A stretch of DNA of 64,000 nucleotides, taken from a virus. Made by a program: the position numbers and the translations under genes. The notes under the pieces were generated by a model. That model had not been told where the DNA came from, searched no databases, and saw nothing but the letters and a program-made list of their open reading frames with translations. The stretch is taken from the IMG/VR virus record IMGVR_UViG_3300032287_003731, positions 32,954 through 96,953 of that record; one strand, written 5' to 3'. This document shows, piece by piece, positions 19,301 to 27,770 of the stretch (position 1 is the stretch's first letter; each line of letters starts with the position of its first letter).

Positions 19301-21547
19301 AGTCCCAAACAATGATCCTGTAAAGCCTAAACTTGCATTTACAGAACCAGTTACTATTAAACTCCCAGTTATTATTGCAGATCCAGTATATGGAAATCCT
19401 GATCCTTGAGCATTTAAAGCATAAGAAGCAGTTAATGCATAAGACGCGCTTAGCGCTTGTAAAGCATATGATGCTGTGGCGGGTACATTAGCAGCAAAAG
19501 ATGCTGTTAAAGCATTTATAGCCCAACTCGCAGTTCCAAATAAAGATCCAGTAATACCATTATTAACAGTTAAACTACCACTTATATCTAATGAACCAGA
19601 CATTTTATGCTGATTGTTAGGATTCAGTTGTAATTTATTATATGCTTCTACATCACTTCCCCCAACAAAGAAACCAACATGAGTATTATTATCATTAGCA
19701 TTACCAATATGTAAATTATTTGCTATTGAATATAGATAAGCATCATTAGCTTCACCAATAAAACCAGCACTATAGTTTTCACTATTAATACCCATATCAA
19801 CATAGTTACTAGACTCATTGCCGTTATTTGCAGTAGCAACTACATCGGAGGAAGCACTAACTCCTTGATTGGTATTTTGTATATTATTTTGTAGGTAGTT
19901 ATTTAAATTACCTTTACCTGTTAATACGTTTATTGATGTTGGATGCGTTTGAAACACATAAAGTGCTTCAGGATTAGCTGAGGTAATATTAGTTTCATTA
20001 ATAGCAATACTAGTTGTACTAAAACTATTGCTAACTTGAAACATGGTACTATTACCTAGTGTAGTATTTGTTTTAAAGAAAGGTATGTATGTGGCACTGC
20101 CGCCTAATATGTTAGAGGCAGTAGCAGCATTTATTGCATTTGAAGCAGATAAAGCCCAACTTGCTGTACCTTGTAATGAACCTGTACCTCTAAAATCAGT
20201 AGTTTTTAAAAATCCATTTACTGTTAAATCATTAATAGTCGTACCATTATAATTTACTAATATATAGTGACTTTCATCTTGACTAAGTAATACAACAGCT
20301 CCACTAACATTTGGTTTAAGAAATAAATCGTAGTTATTAACCGTATAAAGAGAACTACTATTTGCAAAATATATACTACCAGATATTCTTTGATTTCCTG
20401 ATATTTGTACTTCATTTCCTGCGGCGTATATAAGATTACTCCTATTATTATCATCAGTACCATTACCTATTATGAATGCGCTTTGTACTGAAGACGATAT
20501 ATTGTATTGGCCTTGTACGTGTTGATAGTTTCCTTTTGCTATTGTTCCTAATCCTTCTGCGTGTGAAGCGTTTCCAAAAGCTTTAGTACTTTCTCCCTCT
20601 GCGTGTGAAGCAATTCCTATTGCCTGTGTATTATCTCCTTCGGCATGCGAGTAGGATCCTGATGCTAAGGTAGAACTACCTTCTGCGTGTGAGCTCTGAC
20701 CCCTAGCTATTGATCCATAGCCTTCGGCATGTGAATAAGATCCTGATGTTATTGTTTCTTGACCTTCAGTATGTGAATAATTTCCTACTGCTTGTGTGTT
20801 ATCCCCTTCAGCATGTGAGTAGTCTCCTGTTGCTCTAGTAACACTTCCTTCAGCGTGTGAGTATTCTCCTGTTGCTATATTCCCCTCTAATCCTTGAATA
20901 AGAGAGCCTGTTATGGTTTGATTACCATTGAATTGATTTGAACCCGTAGTAGCAAAGGTAGAGCTATCTTTACCATCTAATAAATCTGAATTGAGAGAAT
21001 AAGATGAACTAATACTAAAACTAGCAGTCCCAAATAATGAACCAGTTATACCGCCTGTAGCTATTAAAGGACCATTGACAGTAAGAGAACCTGTTACTAC
21101 TTCTTGTGATGAAGTAATAACTTGTACTACTATTGTTTGTGCAGTAAGTGTGCCTCTAACAGTAAAATTATCAGCTGATGATGCGGTTACTGCATATGAA
21201 GCGGATATAGCATTTAAAACATAGGATGCTGTAGTGGCGTTTTGAGCTTGTGATGCACTTAACGCATATGACGCACTAATTGCATTTAAGACATAAGATG
21301 CTGTAGCAGCATAAGATGATGAGATTGCATTATTGGCCCAACTTGAAGTACCAAAAAACGAACCAGTAAAGCTACCTGATGTTCCAACACCTATAGCGAT
21401 TATTTCATCTCCATTAGAGCCAGATCGCTTCATGTATGCGATACCGTCATACGTGTTAAGCGCTATTTCTCCATAATCTAAAGAGGAAGTACTAGGAACT
21501 TTTCCGGGTATGCTACTGCGACGTAGCTTAAGTATTTGTTGAGCCAT
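13358..21547 (-). CDS. Giant tail fibre, 2729 aa, built of TASYVLNAVSASFA-type repeats
   Basis: The N-terminus (LRRSSIPGKVPSTSSLDYGE IALN) is a GEIALN-type virion-attachment segment seen at the base of many phage fibres. Residues ~225-350 hold nine 14-residue SHAEG repeats. About thirty copies of a (T/S)ASYVLNA(V/I)SASxA unit alternate with SLFGTASWA linkers and a ~60-residue module (LTAQTIVVQTITSS ... NTHQFTGSV). A NIIIGTN/INQPFPLFSLDVSGS module near residues 2050-2260 is homologous to one in the 1753-aa fibre. A glycine-rich receptor-like domain lies near residues 1450-1750. The C-terminus ends STVDIGNTAVV ... KIKSLAIFM with no S74 protease. Octamer 33 bases upstream. Confidence 0.85.
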   Translation of the reverse strand: MAQQILKLRRSSIPGKVPSTSSLDYGEIALNTYDGIAYMKRSGSNGDEIIAIGVGTSGSFTGSFFGTSSWANNAISSSYAATASYVLNAISASYALSASQAQNATTASYVLNAISASYAVTASSADNFTVRGTLTAQTIVVQVITSSQEVVTGSLTVNGPLIATGGITGSLFGTASFSISSSYSLNSDLLDGKDSSTFATTGSNQFNGNQTITGSLIQGLEGNIATGEYSHAEGSVTRATGDYSHAEGDNTQAVGNYSHTEGQETITSGSYSHAEGYGSIARGQSSHAEGSSTLASGSYSHAEGDNTQAIGIASHAEGESTKAFGNASHAEGLGTIAKGNYQHVQGQYNISSSVQSAFIIGNGTDDNNRSNLIYAAGNEVQISGNQRISGSIYFANSSSLYTVNNYDLFLKPNVSGAVVLLSQDESHYILVNYNGTTINDLTVNGFLKTTDFRGTGSLQGTASWALSASNAINAATASNILGGSATYIPFFKTNTTLGNSTMFQVSNSFSTTSIAINETNITSANPEALYVFQTHPTSINVLTGKGNLNNYLQNNIQNTNQGVSASSDVVATANNGNESSNYVDMGINSENYSAGFIGEANDAYLYSIANNLHIGNANDNNTHVGFFVGGSDVEAYNKLQLNPNNQHKMSGSLDISGSLTVNNGITGSLFGTASWAINALTASFAANVPATASYALQALSASYALTASYALNAQGSGFPYTGSAIITGSLIVTGSVNASLGFTGSLFGTASWAVSASQALTASYILNAVSASFATSASRAVTASLATTASYVLNAVSASFATTASYVLNAVSASFATTSSYVLNAISASFASTASSVNQLNQAVVISGSLTVTGSSGATLLVSNAGTLTFTGSIFTSGSIISTGSLSITNITSSLFGTASWANNATSASYALSASQAQNAVTASYVLNAVSASFAATASSADNFTVRNILTAQTIVVQTITSSVDFVTGSTRFGTLLSNTHQFTGSVSITGSLNIVGAGITSSLFGTASWANNAISSSYAISASQAQDAVTASYVLNAVSASYAISASQAQNAVTASYVLNAVSSSFATTSSYSLSASQAQNAVTASYVLNAISASYALSASQADNAVTASYILNAVSASYASTSSLPLEGVVTASVVGSTITFTKGNSSTFNVTIATATAETASYVTSSNVDGPYGKNSILSSSYALSASQAQNAITASYVLNAISASYVISASYAVSASQAQNAVTASYVLNAISSSYALSASQAQNAQTASYVLNAVSASYASNAGLLNGTSSGIFATTGSNKFIGNQTVTGSLFTTGSNTLIGSTTLTGSLSITGSTTQTGNNTLIGNTILSGSIIISGSQGPGNLTASVQIYGDIRQTGYHRFDPVTTNIDTSISASYIYVSGSTQDLYFSQNSKGYSNTTRLRWLEGNLYTGLLNGGLITTQSSTVYQIGSGSGIIVNLNASLNDNPYPTIQYLNWGNLSASIAPLTASYQQAFVSIDSTGNIYQQGTPYAAGQFDTEINIGIVLFQNGSTINGVKTQPSTAYGFEQQQNIFNRAFGPLKLSGYTLAPSGSSTGSLIVAGGTAYSPGSNYPVDPNNPSYATDSGTNVSKIFRYRQSGSTWVYDTNAGLGYGAIDPTRYSDNGILTAVPGGGSNREFSIQRVFYFPNSVAKAIVVYYGNATYASLTDATANIAFESFVEAPNTAANAIYLGAIVVRNNADFTVTDSYAIQLGGLFRSVGGSGGGGSTITQTLSGLSDVLISGPLSGQALVYDTTAAKWENKSFISASISGNAATATTATSASFASTASYVLNALSASQAQTASYVLNAVSASFASTSSLPFRGIITASIAGSTITFTKGDSSTFNITVATATAETASYVSSSNVDGPYGKNSILSASYAVSASQAQNAVTASYILNAISSSYALSASQAQNATTASYVLNAVSASLATSASQAQNAVTASYIINAVSASFATTASYVLNAVSSSYSLSSSQAQNAVTASYILNAVSASYALSSSFAVSSSRAVSASAAINAISSSYPIAVNGTTIYSVTNVGNFSTTDSVILGREAGSGSSDSDNSILLGYRSGWRTTNSSYLIAIGSFAASNKSNVGNSVFIGVSTGAISASSAVFIGSGAGGDSFASSGSVFLGQAAGSAANFSNGSVCIGRQSGFQITNANNSILIGENVGANTIGNLIGSNNIIIGTNITVNTGRKDAINIGGILFGTGSYSTVSNIAFSGSANGRIGINQPFPLFSLDVSGSGRYESGLTVTGSLVSPNITGSLLGTASWASNAVTASYILNAVSSSYALSASNATTASYILNAVSSSFATTASYALSASQAANAVTASYVLNAVSSSYSLSASQAQNAVTASYVLNAVSASFASTASYILNAVSASYALSASQAQNAVTASYILNAVSASYTLSASNAQTASYILNAVSASFATRAITASYADNFTVAGTLTAQTLVVQTITSSIDFVTGSTRFGTLLSNTHQFTGSVSITGSLNVTGAGITGSLFGTASWASNAITASNALTASFVQNAVSASFAISASQAVTASYVLNAISASFANTASYVLNAVSASYVLNAVSSSFATTASYILNAVSASFATSASQAQNAVSASFATSASFAATSSYSNNFTVANQLTIDSTLTDYATVASSVVGSNNLFTQATGSYTSAFFKYTVSSGSNIRAGEVVGAWNGTSVQYYDNSTVDIGNTAVVTSSVSIAGSDVQFNVQTNTSGWKIKSLAIFM
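13735..19520 (-). repeat. Dispersed ~42-bp coding repeats in the 2729-aa fibre
   Basis: The unit encodes roughly TASYVLNAVSASFA, often with an inserted LSASQAQNAV. Copies occur in blocks throughout this interval, broken by the glycine-rich domain near 16210-17740. Synonymous changes between copies show long divergence, not recent slippage. Confidence 0.75.
20498..20875 (-). repeat. Nine tandem 14-residue SHAEG repeats
   Basis: Residues ~225-350 of the 2729-aa fibre repeat exactly every 14 residues: YSHAEG followed by eight variable residues, with one YSHTEG and a final YQHVQG. This resembles YadA-type head repeats and is known from other phage fibres. Confidence 0.85.
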
Positions 21548-21580
21548 ATCTATGGTATTCTAAAGCCTATGTAGGCAACA

Positions 21581-21588
21581 ATAAATAT
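21581..21588 (-). promoter_or_regulatory. Late-promoter-like octamer, 2729-aa fibre
   Basis: ATATTTAT on the coding strand, 33 bases before the ATG at 21547. Confidence 0.6.
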
Positions 21589-21589
21589 G

Positions 21590-22153
21590 TTAACATACAT
21601 AGGGATCACAAAATTGTGGAAATGATAGAGTAACATAGGTTGATCCTATATAGAATTGTTCTCCATGATACCTACTAGTTCCATTTATTACTAGATTACC
21701 AGAAAAAACATATCTAATTGTATTACAAGTCATTCCACTATTGCCCTGTTGACTAACATTTAATGAACCGCCGTTTATTATTAAAGCATTTGGACTTGTG
21801 TCTGATTCTCCAGAAGGTGATAGGCAAGAAACATCATCATAACCAATTACACTTAACGAAGCTGCAGATATTGTTATTGCTGTTGAATTTATATAATCAT
21901 ATATATTAGCATAAAAATAGTTTGTTTCGTACTTAACTTCTAAAGTAGTACTAACAGCATCATAATACACTCCTCTAAACTCAGATAATGAGTGGGGTGC
22001 ATTTTGATCAACAGTAGCTTCATATGTTTTTACTAATGAAGATGGTTGAGGAGTACTTCCACCTGCTAATTTAGTATTAGCTGTATTTCTTGTTAGATGA
22101 GCTTCTTCATTTATATCTCCAAACGATATTGGTCCACTACTTGGTAAAGGCAT
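21590..22153 (-). CDS. Small virion protein with PSSGPISFGDIN start
   Basis: 187 aa. The N-terminus (MPLPSSGPISFGDINEEAHL) is a motif common to small phage baseplate or fibre-associated proteins. It is followed by a linker with SLSEFRGVYYDAVSTTLEVK. The C-terminal ~110 residues are a beta-rich domain with four Cys (DVSCLSPSG, GMTCNTIRY, PQFCDPYVC) that could bind ligand or form disulfides after release. The start overlaps the end of the 1789-aa fibre gene by 17 bases, so translation is probably coupled. Likely a fibre-tip or attachment subunit; exact role not shown. Confidence 0.75.
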   Translation of the reverse strand: MPLPSSGPISFGDINEEAHLTRNTANTKLAGGSTPQPSSLVKTYEATVDQNAPHSLSEFRGVYYDAVSTTLEVKYETNYFYANIYDYINSTAITISAASLSVIGYDDVSCLSPSGESDTSPNALIINGGSLNVSQQGNSGMTCNTIRYVFSGNLVINGTSRYHGEQFYIGSTYVTLSFPQFCDPYVC

Positions 22154-25100
22154 CTAGTCTAGATTTTAATTCGTCGATTTGCTTTTGTTGTTCTTTAATT
22201 GCTTCAATTAATAAAGCAGTTAAGTGATTGTAGTCAACTGTTTTAAATGTACCTTGACCTAAACGTTCTTGTTCACGTACAAGTTGAGGTATTACTTTTT
22301 CTACGTCTTGTGCTATTAAACCTATTTCTTCTCTATTTGCTCTGCTGCCTTGATTTCCTATCCATTTATAATATACACCTTGCAATTGTTGCACCTGATC
22401 AAGAGCTACACTACCACATACTTGTCTTATATCGTATTTTAGATTACGATCTGAGAATGAATAGAAACCAACTACATCATCGGCTGCTCTAAACATACCA
22501 CTTGAAGAGAACTCAAATTTATCTGTATCTAAAAAGGATAATTTAACACTATCTAAATCTAATGATCCACTACCATAAAATCCAGAACCTGTATAACTTG
22601 CAAATCCATAATTTACAAAAGAAGAAATACCTAATGATGTATGGTTAATTTGAGTATTACCACCAACAACATAGTCTGTTCCTCTAAATACAATAGCTGC
22701 AGATCCATCAGCACTAGAAGCTATATAATGAGAAATATCATAATTTCCTGCTGTATTAGTAAAAGCACTTTGAGTTTGATATATTTGAGATATTCCTAAA
22801 GTAGTATTACTAGTCCATATAGGAATATAATCAGTAGTTCCTCCACTTAAATTTGCATTTGAAGCATAAGATGCAGTTATTGCCCTTGATGCACTTACAG
22901 CATGTGAAGCACTAATAACACTATTTGAACCAAATGGACCGAATACACCGGATGCTGTTATGTACGATGCTGTTAACGCAAACGAAGCAGATACTGCTCT
23001 TGATGAACTAAGAGCAAATGAAGCACTTACTGCATTTAACACATATGAAGCAGTACTTGCAAATGATGCTGAAACTGCATTTAACACATACGATGCTGTG
23101 CTTGCAAACGATGAACTAACAGCATTAAGTATATAACTAGCTGTTACTGCTTGTGATGCACTAACAGCCCACGACGATGTACCAAACAATGAACCAGTTA
23201 TTCCAGCCCCCACAACAATTAAACTACCAGTCATACCTACTGAACCAGTAAATTGATGTGTATTACTAAGTAGTGTTCCAAAGCGACTAGAACCTGTTAC
23301 AAAATCAATTGATGATGTTATAGTTTGTACTACTATTGTTTGAGCAGTTAATGTATTTCTTACAGTAAAATTGTCTGCAGATGATGCTGTAGCAGCGAAC
23401 GAAGCACTAACTGCGTTTTGAACAAATGAAGCAGTAGACGCAAACGAAGCGCTAACTGCATTAAGTACATAACTGGATGTTAATGCTTGTGATGCACTTA
23501 CTGCCCACGATGCTGTTCCGAATAAAGAACCAGTAAAATTAGTTGCAGTCACACTGCCACTTACATTTACACTGCCTGTTATTGTATGAGTATCAGTAAT
23601 TACATTACCTATTTTAACACCTGTAGTTTGAACTTGAAGTTCTATATTGTTACTTGGTGCTACTGTTAATGAACCGGTAATGATTGTATTACCATTAACG
23701 TCAAGTTTAGCATTAGGTGTTATAGTACCAATACCAATATTACCAGTACTTTGATACATTACACTACTGCTTAATGCTGTAGCACTAGTCCACATTGTGA
23801 TATAGTTTGCAGCACCGCCGCTCACGCCACTAGAATTAGCAGCAAACGCTGATGTTACAGCATGTGAGGCGCTTATTACGCTGTTTGATCCGAATGGACC
23901 GAATACACCGGATGCTGTTATATACGATGCTGTAGCAGCAAATGATGCACTAACTGCATTTTGAACGAATGAAGCAGTAGATGCGAATGAAGCACTAACT
24001 GCATTCTGAACGAACGATGCAGTACTAGCGAATGATGCTGAGACTGCGTTTTGGACGAACGATGCTGTGCTAGCAAATGAAGATGAAACGGCATTAAGCA
24101 CATAACTAGCTGTTAATGCTTGCGATGCACTAACAGCCCATGATGATGTACCAAATAATGATCCTGTAATTCCAGCTCCTGTAACATTTAGCGAACCTGT
24201 AATTGTAACACTACCCGTGAATTGGTGTGTATTACTAAGTAATGTCCCAAAACGTGATGAGCCTGTTACAAAATCCGTTGAGGATGTTATTACTTGTGTT
24301 ACAATAGTTTGTGCAGTAAGAGTACCACGTACTGTAAAATTATCAGCTGAGGAGGCTGTTGCTGCAAACGATGCTGAAACGGCATTTTGGACGAATGAAG
24401 CAGTTGAAGCAAATGATGCACTAATAACACTATTTGAACCAAAGGGACCAAACACATTAGAAGCAGTAACAAAAGATGCTGTTAGAGCATTTCTGGCTAA
24501 GGAAGCTGTAGAAGCAAATGATGCTGAAACTGCGTTTTGAACGAAGGATGCTGTACTAGCAAATGAAGATGAAACAGCATTGAGTACATAAGATGCTGTT
24601 ACTGCGTTTTGAGCTTGAGATGCACTTAATGCGTATGATGCTGTTGTAGCGAATGAAGCACTAACTGCGTTTAGTACATAACTTGCCGTTTGAGCATTGG
24701 ATGCTGATAAAGCATATGAAGCACTTACAGCGTTTAATACATAAGATGCACTAACAGCATTTTGTGCTTGTGACGCCGATAATGCATATGATGAACTTAT
24801 TGTATTATTAGCCCATGATGCTGTTCCGAATAAAGAGCCTGTTATTCCAGCTCCTACAACAGTTAAACTACCAGTTATACTTACACTACCTGTAAATTGA
24901 TGTGTATTACTAAGTAATGTACCGAATCGAGATGAGCCAGTTACAAAATCAGTACTTGAAGTTATAACTTGAGTTACTATTGTTTGAGCAGTAAGTGTAC
25001 CACGTACTGTGAAATTATCTGCAGATGATGCTGTTGCAGCGAACGATGCACTAACTGCGTTTTGAACGAATGATGCTGTGCTAGCAAACGATGAACTAAT

Positions 25101-27506
25101 AATACTGTTTGATCCAAATGGACCCCAAACATTAGATGCTGTTACAAAGGATGCTGTTAATGCATTTTGAGCTAATGATGCCGTTGAAGCAAAGGATGCA
25201 CTAACTGCATTTTGAGCGAATGATGCTGTACTAGCAAACGATGCTGAAACTGCGTTTTGAACGAATGAAGCAGTAGATGCGAATGAAGCACTAACTGCAT
25301 TTAACACATATGAAGCTGTGGAAGCAAACGAAGCAGATACAGCATTCTGAACAAACGATGCTGTACTGGCAAACGATGCTGAAACTGCGTTTAGCACGTA
25401 TGATGCTGTTACTGCGTTTTGAGCTTGTGATGCGCTTAATGCATAAGATGATGATATAGCGTTTAAAACGTACGAAGCTGTTAGTGCTTGGGATGCACTT
25501 ACTGCCCAACTTGCAGTTCCAAACAACGACCCTGTAATTCCAGCTCCTACAACAGTCAAACTACCAGTTATACTTACTGAGCCTGTAAATTGATGTGTAT
25601 TAGTGAGCTGAGTACCGAAACGAGTTGATCCAGTAACAAAGTCAGTTGATGAAGTAATTACCTGTGCTATAATAGTTTGAGCAGTTAATGTACCTCTTAC
25701 CAAGAAATTATCTGCTGATGAAGCAGTTGCTGCATAAGATGCACTTATTGCATTTAGTACATAAGATGCACTTACTGCATTTTGTGCTTGAGATGCACTT
25801 AATGCGTATGATGCGCTTAATATACTATTACTTCCATAAGGACCATACACATTAGATGAAGTAACATATGATGCTGTTGCTGCTGTAAATGAACCGGTTC
25901 CTAAATAATATAATTGTCCTGAACTTGAATTATAAGCTACAAAATGAGGTTGACTAACATTAGTTAATCCTGGTAAAAATACTGAGCTGGTTATACGAGC
26001 ACTGCCTGATACATCTAAAGTATATGCTGGTGAAGTAATACCTATTCCAAAATTACCTGTATTTAATAAAGTAGCTTTTACTGTATTGTTTGTAATAAAT
26101 TGTAATGGAAAATTATTTATAGTTCCAACTATACCAGCATAAGCAGTAGTACCTGTTAATATGCCTCCTCCAGAGTTAGTTTCAACTCCTAATCTTAAAA
26201 CACTAGTTGTATTTGATACATCAACTATAGTATAGTTTGTAAGATCATTTCCTTGATTAAATACAGTCCATTGTTTTTTTACAAACATATTTTCTGTACT
26301 AGCAGCAGATGCTGTTCCTATACCTACAAAACCATCATTTCTTAAGTATAATAATTCAGTTGATGAAGCATTTATAACATTTAAAGCAACAGTAGCCGAT
26401 GTAGAGCCTGCTCCTTTTACTTCTAGTCTAGCTGAAGGTAAAACAGTTCCACCACCTATAGTAATATTACTACCACTTTGATACATTACACTGCTTGTTA
26501 AAGCAGTATTTGTTCTCCATAGTGTAATATAGTTTGTAGTACCTCCTTCCACATTAGAAGCAGTACTAGCGTATGATGCTGATAACGATGATGGAGAATA
26601 ACTTGCTGTTGAAGCAAACGATGCACTTAAAGCATACGATGAACTAAATGCTTGTGATGCACTAAGCGCGTATGATGAACTAAATGCTTGTGATGCACTA
26701 AGAGCATACGAGGCACTTATTGCATTTAAAACATAAGATGCTGTTACAGCGTATGATGCACTTAGTATACTGTTTTTTCCGTAGGGACCATCAACGTTAG
26801 AAGAACTAACATATGATGCTGTTTCTGCTGTTGCTGTTGTTACGGTGACATTAAAAGTACTGCTATTACCTTTAGTGAATGTAATTGTAGAGCCAACAGC
26901 AGACGCTGTTATTAATCCTTGAAGTGGTAATGATGCTGTTAAAGCGTATGATGCTGTTAATATACTATTTTTACCATAAGGACCATCAACATTAGAAGAA
27001 GACACATATGATGCCGTTTCAGATGTTGCTGTTGTTACACTAACGTTAAAAGTACTGCTATCGCCTTTAGTAAATGTAATTGTAGAGCCGGCTGCTGATG
27101 CTGTAATTATGCCTCGTATAGGTAAAGATGCAGTTGAAGCATTAGTTGCTGTTAAAGAATTTAATGCAAATTCAGAATAATCTGCTTTATAAGCAAACGA
27201 TGCTGTTCTTGCTAGTTGAGAATAATACGAATGAAGTGAAAATATACCAAATAAAGTATTAAGAGAATTAGTAGCATTTAATGCTACAGCAGCATAATTA
27301 GCATATGATGATGTTAAAGCATATGATGAACTAACAACACTACTTCCCGATCCTGCTAATATAACAACGCTTGGTACTCCTGCTGTTTCTTTTTTAAGAT
27401 ATAAAGTACCATCATTAACGTTAAGCGCTATTTCTCCTAAATCTAAATCTAAAATAGTAAATCCCTGACCAGGGATTGTTGTATAATTTGGAATAATCTT
27501 TGGCAT
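22137..27506 (-). CDS. Giant tail fibre, 1789 aa, with C-terminal Peptidase S74 chaperone
   Basis: The N-terminus has the attachment segment LDLDLGEIALNVNDGTLYLK. The shaft uses the same ASYVLNAVSASFA / ASFVQNAVSASFAST units and LTAQTIVTQVITSS modules as the 2729-aa fibre, with inserted GNIGIGTITPNAKLDVNGN segments. The last ~110 residues are an intramolecular chaperone of the endosialidase type (Peptidase S74). The catalytic Ser is near residue 1685 in FSDRNLKYDI, followed by EEIGLIAQDVEKVIPQLV, TVDYNHLTALLIEAI and a terminal coiled coil. The chaperone trimerises the fibre and then cuts itself off. It is the only S74 domain in the cluster. Octamer 31 bases upstream. Confidence 0.9.
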   Translation of the reverse strand: MPKIIPNYTTIPGQGFTILDLDLGEIALNVNDGTLYLKKETAGVPSVVILAGSGSSVVSSSYALTSSYANYAAVALNATNSLNTLFGIFSLHSYYSQLARTASFAYKADYSEFALNSLTATNASTASLPIRGIITASAAGSTITFTKGDSSTFNVSVTTATSETASYVSSSNVDGPYGKNSILTASYALTASLPLQGLITASAVGSTITFTKGNSSTFNVTVTTATAETASYVSSSNVDGPYGKNSILSASYAVTASYVLNAISASYALSASQAFSSSYALSASQAFSSSYALSASFASTASYSPSSLSASYASTASNVEGGTTNYITLWRTNTALTSSVMYQSGSNITIGGGTVLPSARLEVKGAGSTSATVALNVINASSTELLYLRNDGFVGIGTASAASTENMFVKKQWTVFNQGNDLTNYTIVDVSNTTSVLRLGVETNSGGGILTGTTAYAGIVGTINNFPLQFITNNTVKATLLNTGNFGIGITSPAYTLDVSGSARITSSVFLPGLTNVSQPHFVAYNSSSGQLYYLGTGSFTAATASYVTSSNVYGPYGSNSILSASYALSASQAQNAVSASYVLNAISASYAATASSADNFLVRGTLTAQTIIAQVITSSTDFVTGSTRFGTQLTNTHQFTGSVSITGSLTVVGAGITGSLFGTASWAVSASQALTASYVLNAISSSYALSASQAQNAVTASYVLNAVSASFASTASFVQNAVSASFASTASYVLNAVSASFASTASFVQNAVSASFASTASFAQNAVSASFASTASLAQNALTASFVTASNVWGPFGSNSIISSSFASTASFVQNAVSASFAATASSADNFTVRGTLTAQTIVTQVITSSTDFVTGSSRFGTLLSNTHQFTGSVSITGSLTVVGAGITGSLFGTASWANNTISSSYALSASQAQNAVSASYVLNAVSASYALSASNAQTASYVLNAVSASFATTASYALSASQAQNAVTASYVLNAVSSSFASTASFVQNAVSASFASTASLARNALTASFVTASNVFGPFGSNSVISASFASTASFVQNAVSASFAATASSADNFTVRGTLTAQTIVTQVITSSTDFVTGSSRFGTLLSNTHQFTGSVTITGSLNVTGAGITGSLFGTSSWAVSASQALTASYVLNAVSSSFASTASFVQNAVSASFASTASFVQNAVSASFASTASFVQNAVSASFAATASYITASGVFGPFGSNSVISASHAVTSAFAANSSGVSGGAANYITMWTSATALSSSVMYQSTGNIGIGTITPNAKLDVNGNTIITGSLTVAPSNNIELQVQTTGVKIGNVITDTHTITGSVNVSGSVTATNFTGSLFGTASWAVSASQALTSSYVLNAVSASFASTASFVQNAVSASFAATASSADNFTVRNTLTAQTIVVQTITSSIDFVTGSSRFGTLLSNTHQFTGSVGMTGSLIVVGAGITGSLFGTSSWAVSASQAVTASYILNAVSSSFASTASYVLNAVSASFASTASYVLNAVSASFALSSSRAVSASFALTASYITASGVFGPFGSNSVISASHAVSASRAITASYASNANLSGGTTDYIPIWTSNTTLGISQIYQTQSAFTNTAGNYDISHYIASSADGSAAIVFRGTDYVVGGNTQINHTSLGISSFVNYGFASYTGSGFYGSGSLDLDSVKLSFLDTDKFEFSSSGMFRAADDVVGFYSFSDRNLKYDIRQVCGSVALDQVQQLQGVYYKWIGNQGSRANREEIGLIAQDVEKVIPQLVREQERLGQGTFKTVDYNHLTALLIEAIKEQQKQIDELKSRLDAFTK

Positions 27507-27537
27507 ATTTTATATTACAACGTCAACAGTGTTGAAT

Positions 27538-27545
27538 ATAAATAT
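27538..27545 (-). promoter_or_regulatory. Late-promoter-like octamer, 1789-aa fibre
   Basis: ATATTTAT followed by A on the coding strand, 31 bases before the ATG at 27506, touching the stop of the 74-aa gene. Confidence 0.65.
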
Positions 27546-27769
27546 TAAAATGAATTATTTCCTAAGTCTAACGTGTAGAAACTGCCACTATCGCCGAATG
27601 TATCTACGTTTTGAATTGTAATAGAACCAGTTATTGTTGGTGTTGATGCTACATAAACTGAGCCTGAGACTATAAATGATGGGTCTGAGCTGCCACTAAG
27701 AATTAATTGGTTAGTAGTGGCATTATATGATAAATTAGATAATACTTGTTTTAATTTTAATCGTGCCAT
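27545..27769 (-). CDS. Small fibre-cluster protein, 74 aa
   Basis: Starts MARLKLKQVLSNLSYNATTN and continues with a beta-rich, Ser/Thr-rich stretch (TITGSITIQNVDTFGDSGSF). Such short MARLKLKQ proteins occur beside fibre or baseplate genes in related phages, but I know of no assigned function. It starts 1 base after the stop of the 414-aa structural gene, so it is part of that transcript. The composition resembles fibre linkers (SGSVYVAS), suggesting a fibre-attachment adaptor. Confidence 0.65.
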   Translation of the reverse strand: MARLKLKQVLSNLSYNATTNQLILSGSSDPSFIVSGSVYVASTPTITGSITIQNVDTFGDSGSFYTLDLGNNSF

Positions 27770-27770
27770 T

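Noticed and set aside
13735-27000. Dense short repeats that look like a CRISPR or satellite array
   Set aside because: The repeats are in frame, encode a regular TASYVLNAVSASFA-type shaft, and differ by synonymous changes. There are no fixed-length spacers.
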